Shown here piece after piece: positions 8,978 to 18,390 of a stretch of DNA of 64,000 nt. The DNA comes from Corynebacterium sp. MSK041 (GTDB taxonomy: Bacteria; Actinomycetota; Actinomycetes; Mycobacteriales; Mycobacteriaceae): assembly GCF_030232265.1 (NCBI RefSeq), contig NZ_JASPJK010000003.1:155473-219472 (forward strand). Direction: 5' to 3'. Below the pieces are notes generated by a model. It did no database searches, was not told the origin of the DNA, and saw only the letters and a list, made by a program, of their open reading frames with translations. Position numbers and translations under genes: made by a program. The first letter of the stretch is position 1. Each line of letters begins with the position of its first letter.

Positions 8978-10822
8978 TTACTTGTCCTCGGAGTTGTCAG
9001 CGTCAGCGTCGTCCTCAACAACCTCGGCGTCGACGACATTGTCATCGGCCGGGGCGTCAGCCTGAGCGGCGCCAGCGTTGGCCTCCGCCTCGTAGATGGC
9101 CTTACCCATCTCCTGGGACTCGGTGGACAGCTTCTCCACTGCGGCCTTGATGGCGTCGATGTCGGTGCCCTTGAGAGCCTCGTCGACCTCATCGGCAGCA
9201 GCGGTGACCTTGGACTTGATGTCCTCGGTGACCTTGTCCGAGTTCTCGTCCAGGAACTTACGGGTCTGGTACGCCATGGATTCCGCGTTGTTGCGGGTCT
9301 CCTGCTCCTCGCGGCGAGCCTTGTCCTCGTCAGCGTGAGCCTCGGCGTCCTTGATCATCCGGTCGATCTCCTCCTGGGACAGGCCAGAGCCTTCCTGGAT
9401 CTTGATCGTGTTTTCCTTACCGGTGCCCTTGTCCTTCGCGGTCACGTTGACAATGCCGTTGGCATCGATGTCGAAGGTGACCTCGATCTGCGGGACACCA
9501 CGCGGTGCCGGTGCGATGCCGCCGAGTTCGAAGGAGCCGAGCAGCTTGTTAGCGGAAGCCATTTCGCGCTCGCCCTGGAAGACCTGGATCTGCACGCTCG
9601 GCTGGTTGTCCTCAGCCGTGGTGAAGGTCTCCGAACGCTTCGTCGGGATGGTGGTGTTGCGCTCGATCAGCTTGGTCATCACACCACCCTTGGTCTCGAT
9701 GCCGAGGGAGAGCGGAGTGACGTCGAGAAGAAGCACATCCTTCACGTCACCGGTGAGCACGCCAGCCTGGAGTGCAGCACCGAGTGCCACGACCTCATCC
9801 GGGTTGACGGACTTGTTCGGATCCTTGCCGGTGAGCTCCTTGACCAGGTCAGACACAGCCGGCATACGGGTGGAACCACCAACCAGGACAACCTGATCAA
9901 TGTCGCCGACGGACAGGCCAGCGTCCTTGATCACCTGGTTGAACGGCTGCTTGGTGCGATCCAGCAGGTCAGAAGTGATCTTCTGGAACTCGGTGCGGGA
10001 CAGGCTCTCGTCGAGGAAGAGTGGGTTCTTGTCCGCATCCACCGTGATGTACGGCAGGTTGATGGAAGCCTGCTGTGCAGAGGACAGCTCAATCTTTGCC
10101 TTCTCAGCAGCTTCACGCAGACGCTGCAGAGCCATCTTGTCCTTCGTCAGGTCGATGCCGTGCTGGCTCTTAAACTTATCGACGAGCCAATCCACCACAC
10201 GCTGATCCCAGTCATCACCACCCAACTCGTTGTCACCAGCGGTAGCCAGAACCTCAACAACGCCGTCGCCGATCTCCAGCAAGGAGACGTCAAACGTACC
10301 GCCACCCAGGTCGAAGACCAGGATGGTCTGCTCCTTCTCGCCCTTGTCCAGGCCGTAAGCCAGGGCAGCTGCCGTCGGCTCGTTCACAATACGCAGGACG
10401 TTGAGGCCTGCGATCTGGCCAGCCTCCTTCGTTGCCTGACGCTGTGCGTCCTCGAAGTATGCCGGCACGGTGATCACCGCGTCGGTGACGTCAGTACCCA
10501 GGTAAGCCTCCGCGTCGCGCTTCAGCTTCATCAGCGTGCGAGCGGAAATTTCCTGCGGGGTGTACTTCTTGTCATCAATGTCAACGTTCCAGTTGTTGTC
10601 GCCCATGTGGCGCTTCACGGAACGGATGGTGCGGTCAACGTTGGTCACCGCCTGGTTCTTTGCAGACTGGCCAACAAGGATCTCACCGTTCTTCGCGAAA
10701 GCGACGACCGACGGAGTCGTGCGTGCACCCTCCGCGTTGGCGATAACTACCGGCTCGCCACCCTCCAGAACGGAAACGACGGAGTTCGTCGTACCAAGGT
10801 CAATACCTACTGCGCGTCCCAT
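8978..10822 (-). CDS. dnaK: Chaperone DnaK (Hsp70)
   Basis: 614 aa with the full Hsp70 layout. The ATPase domain has [11 protein letters not shown] at the N-terminus, [19 protein letters not shown] and [12 protein letters not shown]. The linker [16 protein letters not shown] leads to the substrate-binding domain and an acidic, Ala-rich C-terminal tail. The ATG at 10822 has AGGAGG nine bases upstream. First gene of dnaK-grpE-dnaJ-hspR, preceded by three HAIR-like inverted repeats, the expected target of HspR encoded at the end of the cluster, so the circuit is autoregulatory. Confidence 0.98.
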   Translation of the reverse strand: MGRAVGIDLGTTNSVVSVLEGGEPVVIANAEGARTTPSVVAFAKNGEILVGQSAKNQAVTNVDRTIRSVKRHMGDNNWNVDIDDKKYTPQEISARTLMKLKRDAEAYLGTDVTDAVITVPAYFEDAQRQATKEAGQIAGLNVLRIVNEPTAAALAYGLDKGEKEQTILVFDLGGGTFDVSLLEIGDGVVEVLATAGDNELGGDDWDQRVVDWLVDKFKSQHGIDLTKDKMALQRLREAAEKAKIELSSAQQASINLPYITVDADKNPLFLDESLSRTEFQKITSDLLDRTKQPFNQVIKDAGLSVGDIDQVVLVGGSTRMPAVSDLVKELTGKDPNKSVNPDEVVALGAALQAGVLTGDVKDVLLLDVTPLSLGIETKGGVMTKLIERNTTIPTKRSETFTTAEDNQPSVQIQVFQGEREMASANKLLGSFELGGIAPAPRGVPQIEVTFDIDANGIVNVTAKDKGTGKENTIKIQEGSGLSQEEIDRMIKDAEAHADEDKARREEQETRNNAESMAYQTRKFLDENSDKVTEDIKSKVTAAADEVDEALKGTDIDAIKAAVEKLSTESQEMGKAIYEAEANAGAAQADAPADDNVVDAEVVEDDADADNSEDK

Positions 10823-10864
10823 AATTCATGTCCTCCTAAGTGTTTTAGTGTCTTCGTTTCTCAA

Positions 10865-10885
10865 GTTAAGTCCCTTCGACTCAAC
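10865..10885. promoter_or_regulatory. HAIR operator 1 (HspR site), proximal
   Basis: GTTAAGT-N7-ACTCAAC, a 7-7-7 inverted repeat close to the HAIR consensus CTTGAGT-N7-ACTCAAG, 43 bp upstream of the dnaK start. HspR binding here is the established mode of repression of actinobacterial dnaK. Confidence 0.75.
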
Positions 10886-10930
10886 TTCTGCGAGCCACTG
10901 TACCACTCAAAGGGAATTCAGTGTCGCAAG

Positions 10931-10951
10931 GTTGAGCCTGACTGACTCAAT
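10931..10951. promoter_or_regulatory. HAIR operator 2 (HspR site)
   Basis: GTTGAGC-N7-ACTCAAT, again with 7-base arms and a 7-base spacer. It starts 66 bp from operator 1, about six helical turns, so both could be bound on the same DNA face. Confidence 0.72.
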
Positions 10952-10975
10952 CCTTACAACGGCGCGACGCTTAAA

Positions 10976-10996
10976 GTTGTTCCCACTCCGCTCAAC
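10976..10996. promoter_or_regulatory. Degenerate third HAIR-like element
   Basis: GTTGTTC-N7-GCTCAAC keeps the 7-7-7 geometry, with one arm (GCTCAAC) close to consensus and the other weaker. It starts 45 bp from operator 2. It could be a low-affinity HspR site or chance. Confidence 0.42.
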
Positions 10997-11048
10997 TTTC
11001 TTCATTAAAGCAGGCCAAGTGAGGTTTTAAGGGTCGGGTTAGGAGCCT

Positions 11049-11858
11049 TTAATGCGAACTAAAGAAGTCATCCACCGCTGGCCGTACCGCATAGCCGATG
11101 CCCGCGGCAACGAGCACGAGGCCAACGATTCCGGCGATGAGCACACCGAACATCTCGGTGAATGACAGAGAGGAACCGGCCGGGACGGAGCTGGAGTCGC
11201 TCGCGCCTTCCGCGCATGAAGTCAGGGCCTTGTTGTAGCCAGCAATGGGGCCGGCAAGCTTCAGGGCATCTTCGCGCATCATGATCTTCACCGAATGGCT
11301 GATGTCACTCACACCGCCAAGGACACTGCCCAGGAGCCCACCGAGACCACCGCCACCAAGGACGGTACTCAGATCCAGCCCCAGGGTCTCCCCGAGTTTC
11401 TTGGCTTCTTCGCGGGTGAGCTCCATCTGAGAATCAGTGATCATATCCTTCTTCGACGCCCTGGTCAGCGCGACAAAGATGTTGTAGTTCTGACGCTCAT
11501 AGCGCCACAGACGCTTTTGCGCCTCCTTCACCTCAGGGTCATCGGAGTACGGGTTGGGGTCATCCACCGTTTTCGCCCACGCCACGTACATATCCAGGTC
11601 CTGCTTGCGCTGCTCCTGCGAATACGAACTGGTGGACTCCTTCTCACTCAGCGTTTGCACTAGCTGATCCGCAAGCCGCCCATAGACGTTCTTGTAGGCA
11701 TCATTGACGCGAGCCTGATCCTGCTCGGTGAAGGAGATTGTGCACTTGTGGGTCTCCTCGTCATAACTGACGGTGTACGCGTGCGCGGGAACGCTCAGCG
11801 TGGCACTAGCAACAGCGGTGGCGGTGGCGACCGCGATGGCGACATGACGAAGCTTCAA
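11049..11858 (-). CDS. Exported membrane-anchored protein, paralogue of 15223-16074
   Basis: 269 aa from TTG 11856-11858. The start is chosen by comparison with the paralogue: both have GAAAGG, four bases, then CCTGTC directly before the start codon, and both then give a clean signal peptide (KLRHVAIAVATATAVASATL, cleavage after AHA). The mature part has two matching Cys regions (HKCTISFT near the start and LTSCAEG late), a helical LxxxYVAWAK segment and a C-terminal membrane helix ending AVRPAVDDFFSSH. The family is not one I can name. Cys placement and the tail match the paralogue, suggesting a duplicated pair around the Ig-repeat protein. Confidence 0.72.
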   Translation of the reverse strand: MKLRHVAIAVATATAVASATLSVPAHAYTVSYDEETHKCTISFTEQDQARVNDAYKNVYGRLADQLVQTLSEKESTSSYSQEQRKQDLDMYVAWAKTVDDPNPYSDDPEVKEAQKRLWRYERQNYNIFVALTRASKKDMITDSQMELTREEAKKLGETLGLDLSTVLGGGGLGGLLGSVLGGVSDISHSVKIMMREDALKLAGPIAGYNKALTSCAEGASDSSSVPAGSSLSFTEMFGVLIAGIVGLVLVAAGIGYAVRPAVDDFFSSH

Positions 11859-11989
11859 GACAGGAAAACCTTTCAATTTCAACTAAAACTGCCCGGAAAT
11901 GTTCAAACAATTGTAGAATCCTGTCTACATCTCTCCCCTGTCCCCCTGCTCTCTGCCCAAAAGAGGGCCTCAACCTTGAGGTTTTCAAC

Positions 11990-14900
11990 GTGTCCCGTCG
12001 TTTTCCCTTCCATATTGCTATTGCTGGTTTGACGGCCTTCGCGGTTGCCACACCCACTGTTGTCGTCCCAGCGAACAACTCGATCATCGCTGCGGCGATC
12101 GCCCAGGCCGCTGAGGCGGTGACCGTTACCGGCGAGAGCACCGTTGCCGCGAAGCAGCCGGCCACCTTCACCGCCACTGTCCCAGGCGCCACCACTGGCA
12201 AGGTGCAGTTCTTCCTCGACGGCGTCCTGGTAGCCACCACCGACGTGAACGGCGAAGGCGTTGCTACCGCCGAGATCACCCCGAAGTCCTACGGCGAACA
12301 CACCCTGACCAGCCGGTACCTAACCACTAAGGATGGCCAGGACTACACCGTCAACCCCGACGGCACCACCACCTTCACCACCCCGCTGCCCACCAAGTTC
12401 GAAATGGACGGCAAGGGTAACACCGGCACCGACGGGGACACCTACGACGGCTTCACCATCAACAAGCAGGTCAGCACCCCCGACAACCCCATCGAACTCC
12501 AGCCGGGTGAGACCTACACCCTGAACGGCCGAATGACCACCGCCAAGTTAGGTCGCCTCTTCGAGGTCGGCCTCAACCCCGCACCCGGCTCCACCTACGT
12601 TGAAGGCACTGGTGCGCGCTACCACGCTGATTCAGACAACGCGGATAGCTCCGTAGCGGTAAAGACCCGCGCTGATGAAAACGGTTTGTCCATCACAGAG
12701 TCTGGTTCCCTCGTTAAAGCACCGGGGTGGGGCCAGACCACCGATGGCCAAACCTGGCCGACGGTCAACGAAGGATACATCGGCTTCCAGCACAAGAGCT
12801 CGTATACCGTCACCAAGGGCACAACCTGGGAACTCGGCGGTGACTTCATCGCACCAGATGTCCCCGGCATCCACATCCCGCAGTACGCCGCCTACAAGTA
12901 CATGGAAAACCTCCACGTCCTCGTACCCATGAACGAGGCCGCCTTCAAGATCGCACCGAAGGAACTCCCGCCACGCAACGAGCTGCCGGCGGAACAGACC
13001 AGCCTTACCGTCAACGCGGACAAAGGCACCGTCACCGAGGGCACCGAGTCGCGCCTCACCGCGACCATCACCCCGGGCAACGCTGCGGGCACCGTCCAGT
13101 TCAAGAACAACGGTGAAAACATCGGCAACCCCGTCCCCGTTGCTAACGGCACCGCCGAACTGACCCACACCCTGCCCCTGGGCGCCAACGAGATCACCGC
13201 CGAGTTCACGCCAGACAACCCAGCGACGTTCACGCCGGCGACGGGGAAGGGGACGACGGTGAACGTCGAAAAGCTTCCCGCAACCGCCACGACCCTGACG
13301 TACATGGGCGACCGCGCGGGCACCGTGAACAAGCCCGCGCAGCTCAAAGTCAAGGTCAACCCGGACACCCCGGGCACCGTGCAATTCTTCGAGCTTATCG
13401 ACGCCACCCCCACCCCCCTCTCCGACCCCACCCAACCCGAATCCGGCGTGGCCACCACGACCTACACCCCGGATTCAACCGGCACCAAGTCCTTCAAAGC
13501 CGTGTTCACCCCTGCCGACGCAGACGCGTTCGCAGGCTCTGAAACCACGTTTGAACTCGAAGTGGAGAAGCAAGCAACCACCCTGCAACTAACCGCCGAG
13601 GACAACAAGAAGGGCGGCGACCACGTAGCCATCACAGCCACCGTCACCCCGCAGGTGGACGGCACCGTCGAGTTCTTCAACGGCGACCAGTCCCTGGGCA
13701 CCAGCCCCGTGGACACCGCCACCGGCACTGCGTCTGGCACCGCGTCTGGCACTGCCACCATCAGCGACACCTTCCCCACCGGCCGCCACGACCTCCGCGC
13801 CGTGTTCACCCCCACCGCCGGCGACACCTACTCCCCGGCCGAAGCAACACACACCCTGGTCATCGGCTCACGCGACAAGAAGGACACCACCCTCGACCTC
13901 GCCGCCAACCCCAACGAACTGACGCTTGGTGAAAGCACCACGGTCACCGCCACCATCGCCGGCGCCACCACCGGCCTAGTCACCTACACCGATGACAACG
14001 GCGTTCAAGGCTGGGCACCCGTCACCAACGGCACCGCCACCTTCACCTACACCCCGAAGACCGACGGCCCTAAAACCATCAAGGCCGAATACGTCCCCAC
14101 CGACGGCGCCGCCGACACCCACAACGGCTCCACCGGCACCACCACCGTGACCGTCAATCCGGCACCACCCGTCACCCCAGAAAAACACGACACCGCCGTG
14201 CTCCTCGCCGGCCCCTCCAAGGTGACCACCGGTGAGGACATCGACCTCACCGCCCTTGTCACCCCCGCCAATGCCGCCGGCACCGTAACCTTCCACAACG
14301 GCACCGACATCATCGGCACCGCCCCCGTCATGGACGGCAAAGCCACCTTCACCATCAAGGACCTGCCGAAGGGCTCCTACCAGTTCAAAGCCACCTTCAC
14401 CCCCGCCGACACCGCAGCATTCAACCCCTCCGAATCCACCCACTCCGCCATCGTCGCCGACGAAAAACCCGCCGTCACCGTGACCAACACGACCACCCAG
14501 GTCGAGCCCACCACCGTGGTTGAGACTGAACGTGAAACAGTTCGCGAGACCACGACCCAGGTGGAGCCGACCACCGTCACAACCACTGTTCCAACCACGG
14601 TGAACACCACCACGACCGAATCGGTGACCGTCACCGCCACCGCCACAGCACAGCCTGAAAAGCAGGCTCCGGCCGCACCCGCGGTGGACGCCTCCCGCGC
14701 AATCGAAACCACCGACGGACGCGAAATCACGCTCACGGCAGGCACGTCGCCGAAGACAAAAGGTCGCATGGTTTTTGAGCTTTCCGACGGCACCAAGCTC
14801 AGCGACGCCCCCATCGACCCCGACGGCACCGCCCGCTTCAAGCACACCTTTGACAAGCCAGGGCAGTACGAGGTGCGTGCCTACGTCCTCGCTGAGGACG

Positions 14901-15151
14901 GCACCGAGGGAGAGCGCTCCGTACCTCTCACCGTGACTGTTGCGGAGAAAACCACTCCGGATACTCCAGATACTCCGGGGGACGGGGGATCGTCGACAAG
15001 CACTGATGCCTCGAACTCGGAGAACAACCGTGCCATCTCCTTCGCGATTGGCGGCAGCCTGCTCGCTCTGCTGCTCGGCGCCCTGGCCGCGGTGGTGCTT
15101 CAGTCGCCCCCGGTTCGCCAATGGTTCGAGCAGATGGGCATCCGCTACTAG
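11990..15151 (+). CDS. Large Ig-repeat surface protein (adhesin-like)
   Basis: 1053 aa, starting at GTG with GAGG upstream. A signal-type N-terminus (RFPFHIAIAGLTAFAVATPT) is followed by an Ig-like domain (about 40-115) with KVQFFLDGVLVATTD, a unique 220-residue region (about 120-340) and at least five further Big_3-type repeats recognisable by GTVQFKNNGE, GTVQFFELID, GTVEFFNGDQS, GLVTYTDDNG and GTVTFHNGTDI. A Thr/Val/Glu stalk (about 830-885) precedes a last Ig-like domain and a C-terminal membrane helix with tail FEQMGIRY. No LPXTG sorting signal. Modular wall-spanning adhesins look like this; ligand unknown. It is divergent from one paralogous exported gene and convergent with the other. 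Confidence 0.85.
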   Translation: MSRRFPFHIAIAGLTAFAVATPTVVVPANNSIIAAAIAQAAEAVTVTGESTVAAKQPATFTATVPGATTGKVQFFLDGVLVATTDVNGEGVATAEITPKSYGEHTLTSRYLTTKDGQDYTVNPDGTTTFTTPLPTKFEMDGKGNTGTDGDTYDGFTINKQVSTPDNPIELQPGETYTLNGRMTTAKLGRLFEVGLNPAPGSTYVEGTGARYHADSDNADSSVAVKTRADENGLSITESGSLVKAPGWGQTTDGQTWPTVNEGYIGFQHKSSYTVTKGTTWELGGDFIAPDVPGIHIPQYAAYKYMENLHVLVPMNEAAFKIAPKELPPRNELPAEQTSLTVNADKGTVTEGTESRLTATITPGNAAGTVQFKNNGENIGNPVPVANGTAELTHTLPLGANEITAEFTPDNPATFTPATGKGTTVNVEKLPATATTLTYMGDRAGTVNKPAQLKVKVNPDTPGTVQFFELIDATPTPLSDPTQPESGVATTTYTPDSTGTKSFKAVFTPADADAFAGSETTFELEVEKQATTLQLTAEDNKKGGDHVAITATVTPQVDGTVEFFNGDQSLGTSPVDTATGTASGTASGTATISDTFPTGRHDLRAVFTPTAGDTYSPAEATHTLVIGSRDKKDTTLDLAANPNELTLGESTTVTATIAGATTGLVTYTDDNGVQGWAPVTNGTATFTYTPKTDGPKTIKAEYVPTDGAADTHNGSTGTTTVTVNPAPPVTPEKHDTAVLLAGPSKVTTGEDIDLTALVTPANAAGTVTFHNGTDIIGTAPVMDGKATFTIKDLPKGSYQFKATFTPADTAAFNPSESTHSAIVADEKPAVTVTNTTTQVEPTTVVETERETVRETTTQVEPTTVTTTVPTTVNTTTTESVTVTATATAQPEKQAPAAPAVDASRAIETTDGREITLTAGTSPKTKGRMVFELSDGTKLSDAPIDPDGTARFKHTFDKPGQYEVRAYVLAEDGTEGERSVPLTVTVAEKTTPDTPDTPGDGGSSTSTDASNSENNRAISFAIGGSLLALLLGALAAVVLQSPPVRQWFEQMGIRY

Positions 15152-15229
15152 GCGCTAACCACGAAAAACTCCCCGCTGGCTGGACAGTTCCAGCTGACGG
15201 GGAGCACTTCGTTGAGTGGGGGTTAGCGC
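15152..15229. terminator. Terminator between convergent genes, strongest on the minus strand
   Basis: An inner stem CTCCCCGCTGGCTGG (15169-15183) pairs with CCAGCTGACGGGGAG (15190-15204) around a 6-base loop. On the minus strand it is followed by TTTTT, giving a good intrinsic terminator for the 15223-16074 gene. An outer pair GCGCTAACC (15152-15160) and GGTTAGCGC (15221-15229) can close the whole region into a longer stem. Confidence 0.72.
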
Positions 15230-16074
15230 AGGACGCCGGCGTTCTTCCAGAAGTTAGTGAAGAAGTCGTTGACCAGCGGGCCAACCGCAACAGCGATAAG
15301 GCCGAGCAGCGCAAGACCGCCGAGAATGCCACCGGCGACAACACCAATGAACTGGTCCGTATCGAGACTGGAGCCCTTGCTGATCTGGCCCTTGGTGCTG
15401 CGACGCTCCTCGCACGCGGTGAGTGCCTCTTCGTAGGTCTTAATCGTCGGCTGGATGCGCGGCCCCAGCTTGTTCAGAGCCTCAGCGGCCATACCTGTGG
15501 CGTCATTGATCTTGAGGCTGCCAGTGATAAGACCCCAGAGACCCGGCGCGATGAGACCGCCTGTCTTAACAGCGCCGGCCCCCTTCATGTCCTTAGCCTG
15601 AGAGGGGGTGACTTTCAGCGTCTCGTTGGTCAGAATCGGCTCGCGAGACTGCTGCAGGAACTTGCCAGCCATGAAGTACGGGCCAGAGTTCTTACTGGGA
15701 TGGATTGTCGCCAGCTTCCGCTGCGCATTACCGACGTCCTTGCCCTTGTACTTGGTGCCAAGGTGCCATGCCAAAGGATTCTTGTCTGGGTTCTCCTTCG
15801 CCCACGGGTACCAAATGTCCGCGCTCTCCCTATTCTGAAGTTTCTCAGCGGAGAGATCCGCCATTGTTTCAAACATCAACTTGTAAGCGTCATTGATGCG
15901 CTGAACCTCGTCGGCCGTGAACTCCAGGGTGCACAGGCCTTCGTTGTTCCCGACCTCTTCATAGGTTTGGTAGGTGTTCTCCCACGCATTCGCAGGAGCG
16001 ACGGTTGCGCCAGTAGCAACCGCAACAGTTAGCGCCGCTGTGGCTGCAGCGCGTGAAAAACGGGACACCTTCAT
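15223..16074 (-). CDS. Exported membrane-anchored protein, paralogue of 11049-11858
   Basis: 283 aa from ATG 16072-16074 (GAAAGG upstream). Signal peptide KVSRFSRAAATAALTVAVAT with cleavage near ANA. The mature part shows GLCTLEFTADEVQRINDAYK, which aligns with HKCTISFTEQDQARVNDAYK of the other paralogue, then a YPWAKENPDKNP segment aligned with VAWAKTVDDPNP. A late Cys (ALTACEER), a membrane helix and the tail GPLVNDFFTNFWKNAGVLR follow. Function unknown. The two paralogues flank the Ig-repeat protein, which suggests the three products are expressed together at the envelope. Confidence 0.74.
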   Translation of the reverse strand: MKVSRFSRAAATAALTVAVATGATVAPANAWENTYQTYEEVGNNEGLCTLEFTADEVQRINDAYKLMFETMADLSAEKLQNRESADIWYPWAKENPDKNPLAWHLGTKYKGKDVGNAQRKLATIHPSKNSGPYFMAGKFLQQSREPILTNETLKVTPSQAKDMKGAGAVKTGGLIAPGLWGLITGSLKINDATGMAAEALNKLGPRIQPTIKTYEEALTACEERRSTKGQISKGSSLDTDQFIGVVAGGILGGLALLGLIAVAVGPLVNDFFTNFWKNAGVLR

Positions 16075-16203
16075 GACAGGGGTTCCTTTCAGGGGGAAAA
16101 CTTCGGATCGATAAGGAATGCTACGCAATTGCCATTTATTTGTCAGGGAAATTCCCAGTTTCTTGTGCTTTCCCCCTCAGGGAACCCGCCTTCATTCCGG
16201 CGC

Positions 16204-16285
16204 GGTTAGTCGCGTCTGAAACGAGCTTGAGAAAAGGCCAGGTCGGATGTAACTGCAGTGACTCAAAAGTCACACGCGACTAACC
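16204..16285. repeat. Long-armed inverted repeat upstream of the AI-2E-type permease
   Basis: GGTTAGTCGCGT (16204-16215) is exactly complementary to ACGCGACTAACC (16274-16285). Between them lies a second hairpin GTGACT-CAAA-AGTCAC (16258-16273). The 349-bp gap 16075-16423 contains no gene that I can support, only this structure and the CAAACCTG repeats downstream of it. Confidence 0.6.
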
Positions 16286-16320
16286 TCGGTCCCAGAAACC
16301 CCGGCCCATAAACCCGGCCG

Positions 16321-16366
16321 CAAACCTGCCCCTCAAACCTGACCCTCAAACCTGGCCCCAAACCTG
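16321..16366 (+). repeat. Short tandem CAAACCTG repeats
   Basis: CAAACCTG occurs at 16321, 16334, 16347 and 16359 with period 12-13, inside a C-rich tract just before the permease gene. No function can be assigned. Confidence 0.6.
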
Positions 16367-16423
16367 CTGCACAACAGCATTGCTGGTATTGCTTTTCACG
16401 CATGTCTGGCAGAATGCACCTTT

Positions 16424-17812
16424 GTGACTGAAAAGGGTGCGAAGGATTTTGCTGAGACGTTGATCGATTCGGTCGATAAGCAAAGCGAAAAGCAAAGCGA
16501 AGAGGCGCAGAAGCCAAGCGAAGAGGCGCAAGCGCGAGAGCAAGCGCAGAAGCAAGAGCCAGACAAAGCTCAAGATAAAGAGCGCGAGCAGGAGCCCGTG
16601 AACCGGGGCGAGAGCATTGACCGCGCGAAGGTGATTGCCGGGGACGGCAAGGCGGCTTCGGCGTGGGCGCTGCGCTTCATTGTTGTGGTGATTGCGTCGG
16701 TGTTTCTGTTCAAGATCATCGGCTACGTGTGGGTGGGCGTGCTGCCGCTGCTGTTGGCGCTGATTTTCTGCACGGTGTTGTGGCCGCCGGTGCGGTGGCT
16801 GCGGAACCATAAGGTGCCGTCGGCGTTGGCGGTGTTTTTGGTGCTCATCACGTTCTTTGGTGCGATTGGTGGGTTGTTTGCGGCGATGGCGCCGATGATC
16901 AAGACGCAGTCGGTGGATTTGTATCGCCAGTCGGAGGAGGGTGTGCGGCGGATCCTGGGGTGGATTGAGACGTCTTCGCCCTTCGATGTGAATACGGCCC
17001 AGATTCAGGAAGCTGTGGAGAGGATCGGGGAGTTTGTCCGTGGCCAGGCTTCCAATATTGCGTCGGGTGTGGTGACGGGTGTGGGGGCGGTGACGTCGAT
17101 AGGCACGACGCTTCTGCTGATGCTGGTGCTTACTTTCTTCTTCCTCAAAGACGGCGACAGCTTCTTGCCGTGGCTACGCAAATACGCTGGTCAGCGGGCG
17201 GGTTGGCATCTTTCTGAGGTGCTAATGCGTTCGTGGAATACGCTCGCGGGGTTCATTCGGACGCAGGCGATCGTTTCGCTTGTCGACGCCGTCTTTATCG
17301 GCGTCGGCCTCGTCATCCTTGGCGTTCCACTGGCGCCGGTGCTGGCGGTGTTCACGTTCTTCGGTGGCTTCATCCCAATCATCGGTGCGTTCACCGCGGG
17401 TGCCCTCGCCGTGGTGGTGGCGCTGGTGTCTAACGGCCTGACCAATGCGCTGTTGGTACTCGGCCTGGTCATCTTGGTGCAGCAGCTGGAGGGCAACGTG
17501 CTGTCCCCGATCCTGCAGTCCCGTTCGATGAACATGCACGCCGCGATCGTGCTGCTGTCCGTCGCGGTGGGTGGCACGCTGTTTGGCATTGTGGGCGCGT
17601 TCCTGGCTGTGCCGATCGCAGCTGTCTTCGCGGTGTGGTTCCGCTACTGGGCGGAGATGGTGTCCCTGCGCACCGGGGAGATCACGGCGGATGATATTCA
17701 GCTTGCCACCCAACAAAGCCAGGGCATGGACGGGCGCGAGGCGTACCAAGCCGTGCGTGACAGGATGCTGTCCATCGGCCGCAAGAAGGACGAAGCCGAG
17801 CAGGACGCCTAG
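16424..17812 (+). CDS. AI-2E family transporter (PerM/YdbI-like membrane protein)
   Basis: 462 aa. A charged low-complexity N-terminus (about 60 residues rich in Lys, Glu, Gln, Ala) is followed by about eight hydrophobic helices in the AI-2E/PF01594 pattern, with LALIFCTVLWPPVRWL early, FGGFIPIIGAFTAGALAV and QQLEGNVLSPILQSRSMNMH, the last being a hallmark of the family. Members export small molecules or act as Na+/H+ antiporters; the substrate here is not predictable. The start codon is GTG. The following DJ-1/PfpI gene is on the same strand 47 bp on. Confidence 0.88.
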   Translation: MTEKGAKDFAETLIDSVDKQSEKQSEEAQKPSEEAQAREQAQKQEPDKAQDKEREQEPVNRGESIDRAKVIAGDGKAASAWALRFIVVVIASVFLFKIIGYVWVGVLPLLLALIFCTVLWPPVRWLRNHKVPSALAVFLVLITFFGAIGGLFAAMAPMIKTQSVDLYRQSEEGVRRILGWIETSSPFDVNTAQIQEAVERIGEFVRGQASNIASGVVTGVGAVTSIGTTLLLMLVLTFFFLKDGDSFLPWLRKYAGQRAGWHLSEVLMRSWNTLAGFIRTQAIVSLVDAVFIGVGLVILGVPLAPVLAVFTFFGGFIPIIGAFTAGALAVVVALVSNGLTNALLVLGLVILVQQLEGNVLSPILQSRSMNMHAAIVLLSVAVGGTLFGIVGAFLAVPIAAVFAVWFRYWAEMVSLRTGEITADDIQLATQQSQGMDGREAYQAVRDRMLSIGRKKDEAEQDA

Positions 17813-17859
17813 ACCTTCTGCAACACATGGGTTGGTGTTTTTCTCTACCCTAGGGACGC

Positions 17860-18390
17860 ATGAGTGAAAACACATTGCAGAACAAGAAGGTTGCCATCCT
17901 GTCCACCAACGGCTTTGAGGATTCAGAGCTGACTGGCCCGCGCGAGGCGGTCGAGGCCGCTGGCGCAACGGCTGTGGTTGTTGCCCCGGAGGCCGGCACG
18001 ATTGAGGGCAAGAAGGGCGCAAACGTAGACGTCGACCTGACTACGGCTGAGGCCAACGCCGCGGACTTTGACGCCCTGATTCTTCCCGGCGGCACCGGTA
18101 ACGCCGACCACATCCGCATGGACGAGGCCGCTGTCGCCTTCGTCCGCGAGCTGACCCAGGCAGGCAAGCCGGTTGGTGTGATCTGCCACGGTGGTTGGAT
18201 TCTCACCGATGCGGACGCGCTGCGGGGCGTTCGCATGACGTCTTACCCCTCGCTGAAGACCGACCTCAAGAATGCGGGGGCGGAGTGGGTGGATGAGGAG
18301 GTTGTCGCGGATAAGCGAATTATTTCTTCGCGCACTCCGGATGATCTGCCGGCATTCAACAAGGCGATCGTCGAGGAGTTTGCTAAGTGA
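17860..18390 (+). CDS. DJ-1/PfpI family protein (YhbO/general stress type)
   Basis: 176 aa, typical of type 1 PfpI-like amidotransferase-fold proteins. The nucleophile elbow is VGVICHGGWIL (Cys about 109 followed by His), with the conserved Glu in GFEDSELTGPREAVEAAG and the closing motif SSRTPDDLPAFNKAIVEEF. Related proteins act in carbonyl/electrophile stress as deglycase or glyoxalase. A TACCCT box eight bases before the ATG could serve as the -10 of a leaderless transcript. Its stop overlaps the GTG of the lipoate ligase-like gene (GTGA), so the two are translationally coupled. Confidence 0.9.
   Translation: MSENTLQNKKVAILSTNGFEDSELTGPREAVEAAGATAVVVAPEAGTIEGKKGANVDVDLTTAEANAADFDALILPGGTGNADHIRMDEAAVAFVRELTQAGKPVGVICHGGWILTDADALRGVRMTSYPSLKTDLKNAGAEWVDEEVVADKRIISSRTPDDLPAFNKAIVEEFAK

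Noticed and set aside
9335..10945. 536-codon plus-strand frame antisense to dnaK
   Set aside because: Mirror frame of a highly conserved gene; no ribosome-binding site or domain.
13976..15121. 381-codon minus-strand Gly-rich frame
   Set aside because: Antisense of the Thr/Pro-rich Ig-repeat gene; composition follows directly from it.
2004..16074. LPXTG sortase substrates
   Set aside because: None of the exported proteins has an LPXTG-like motif before the C-terminal helix; tails are short and end in aromatic or basic residues.
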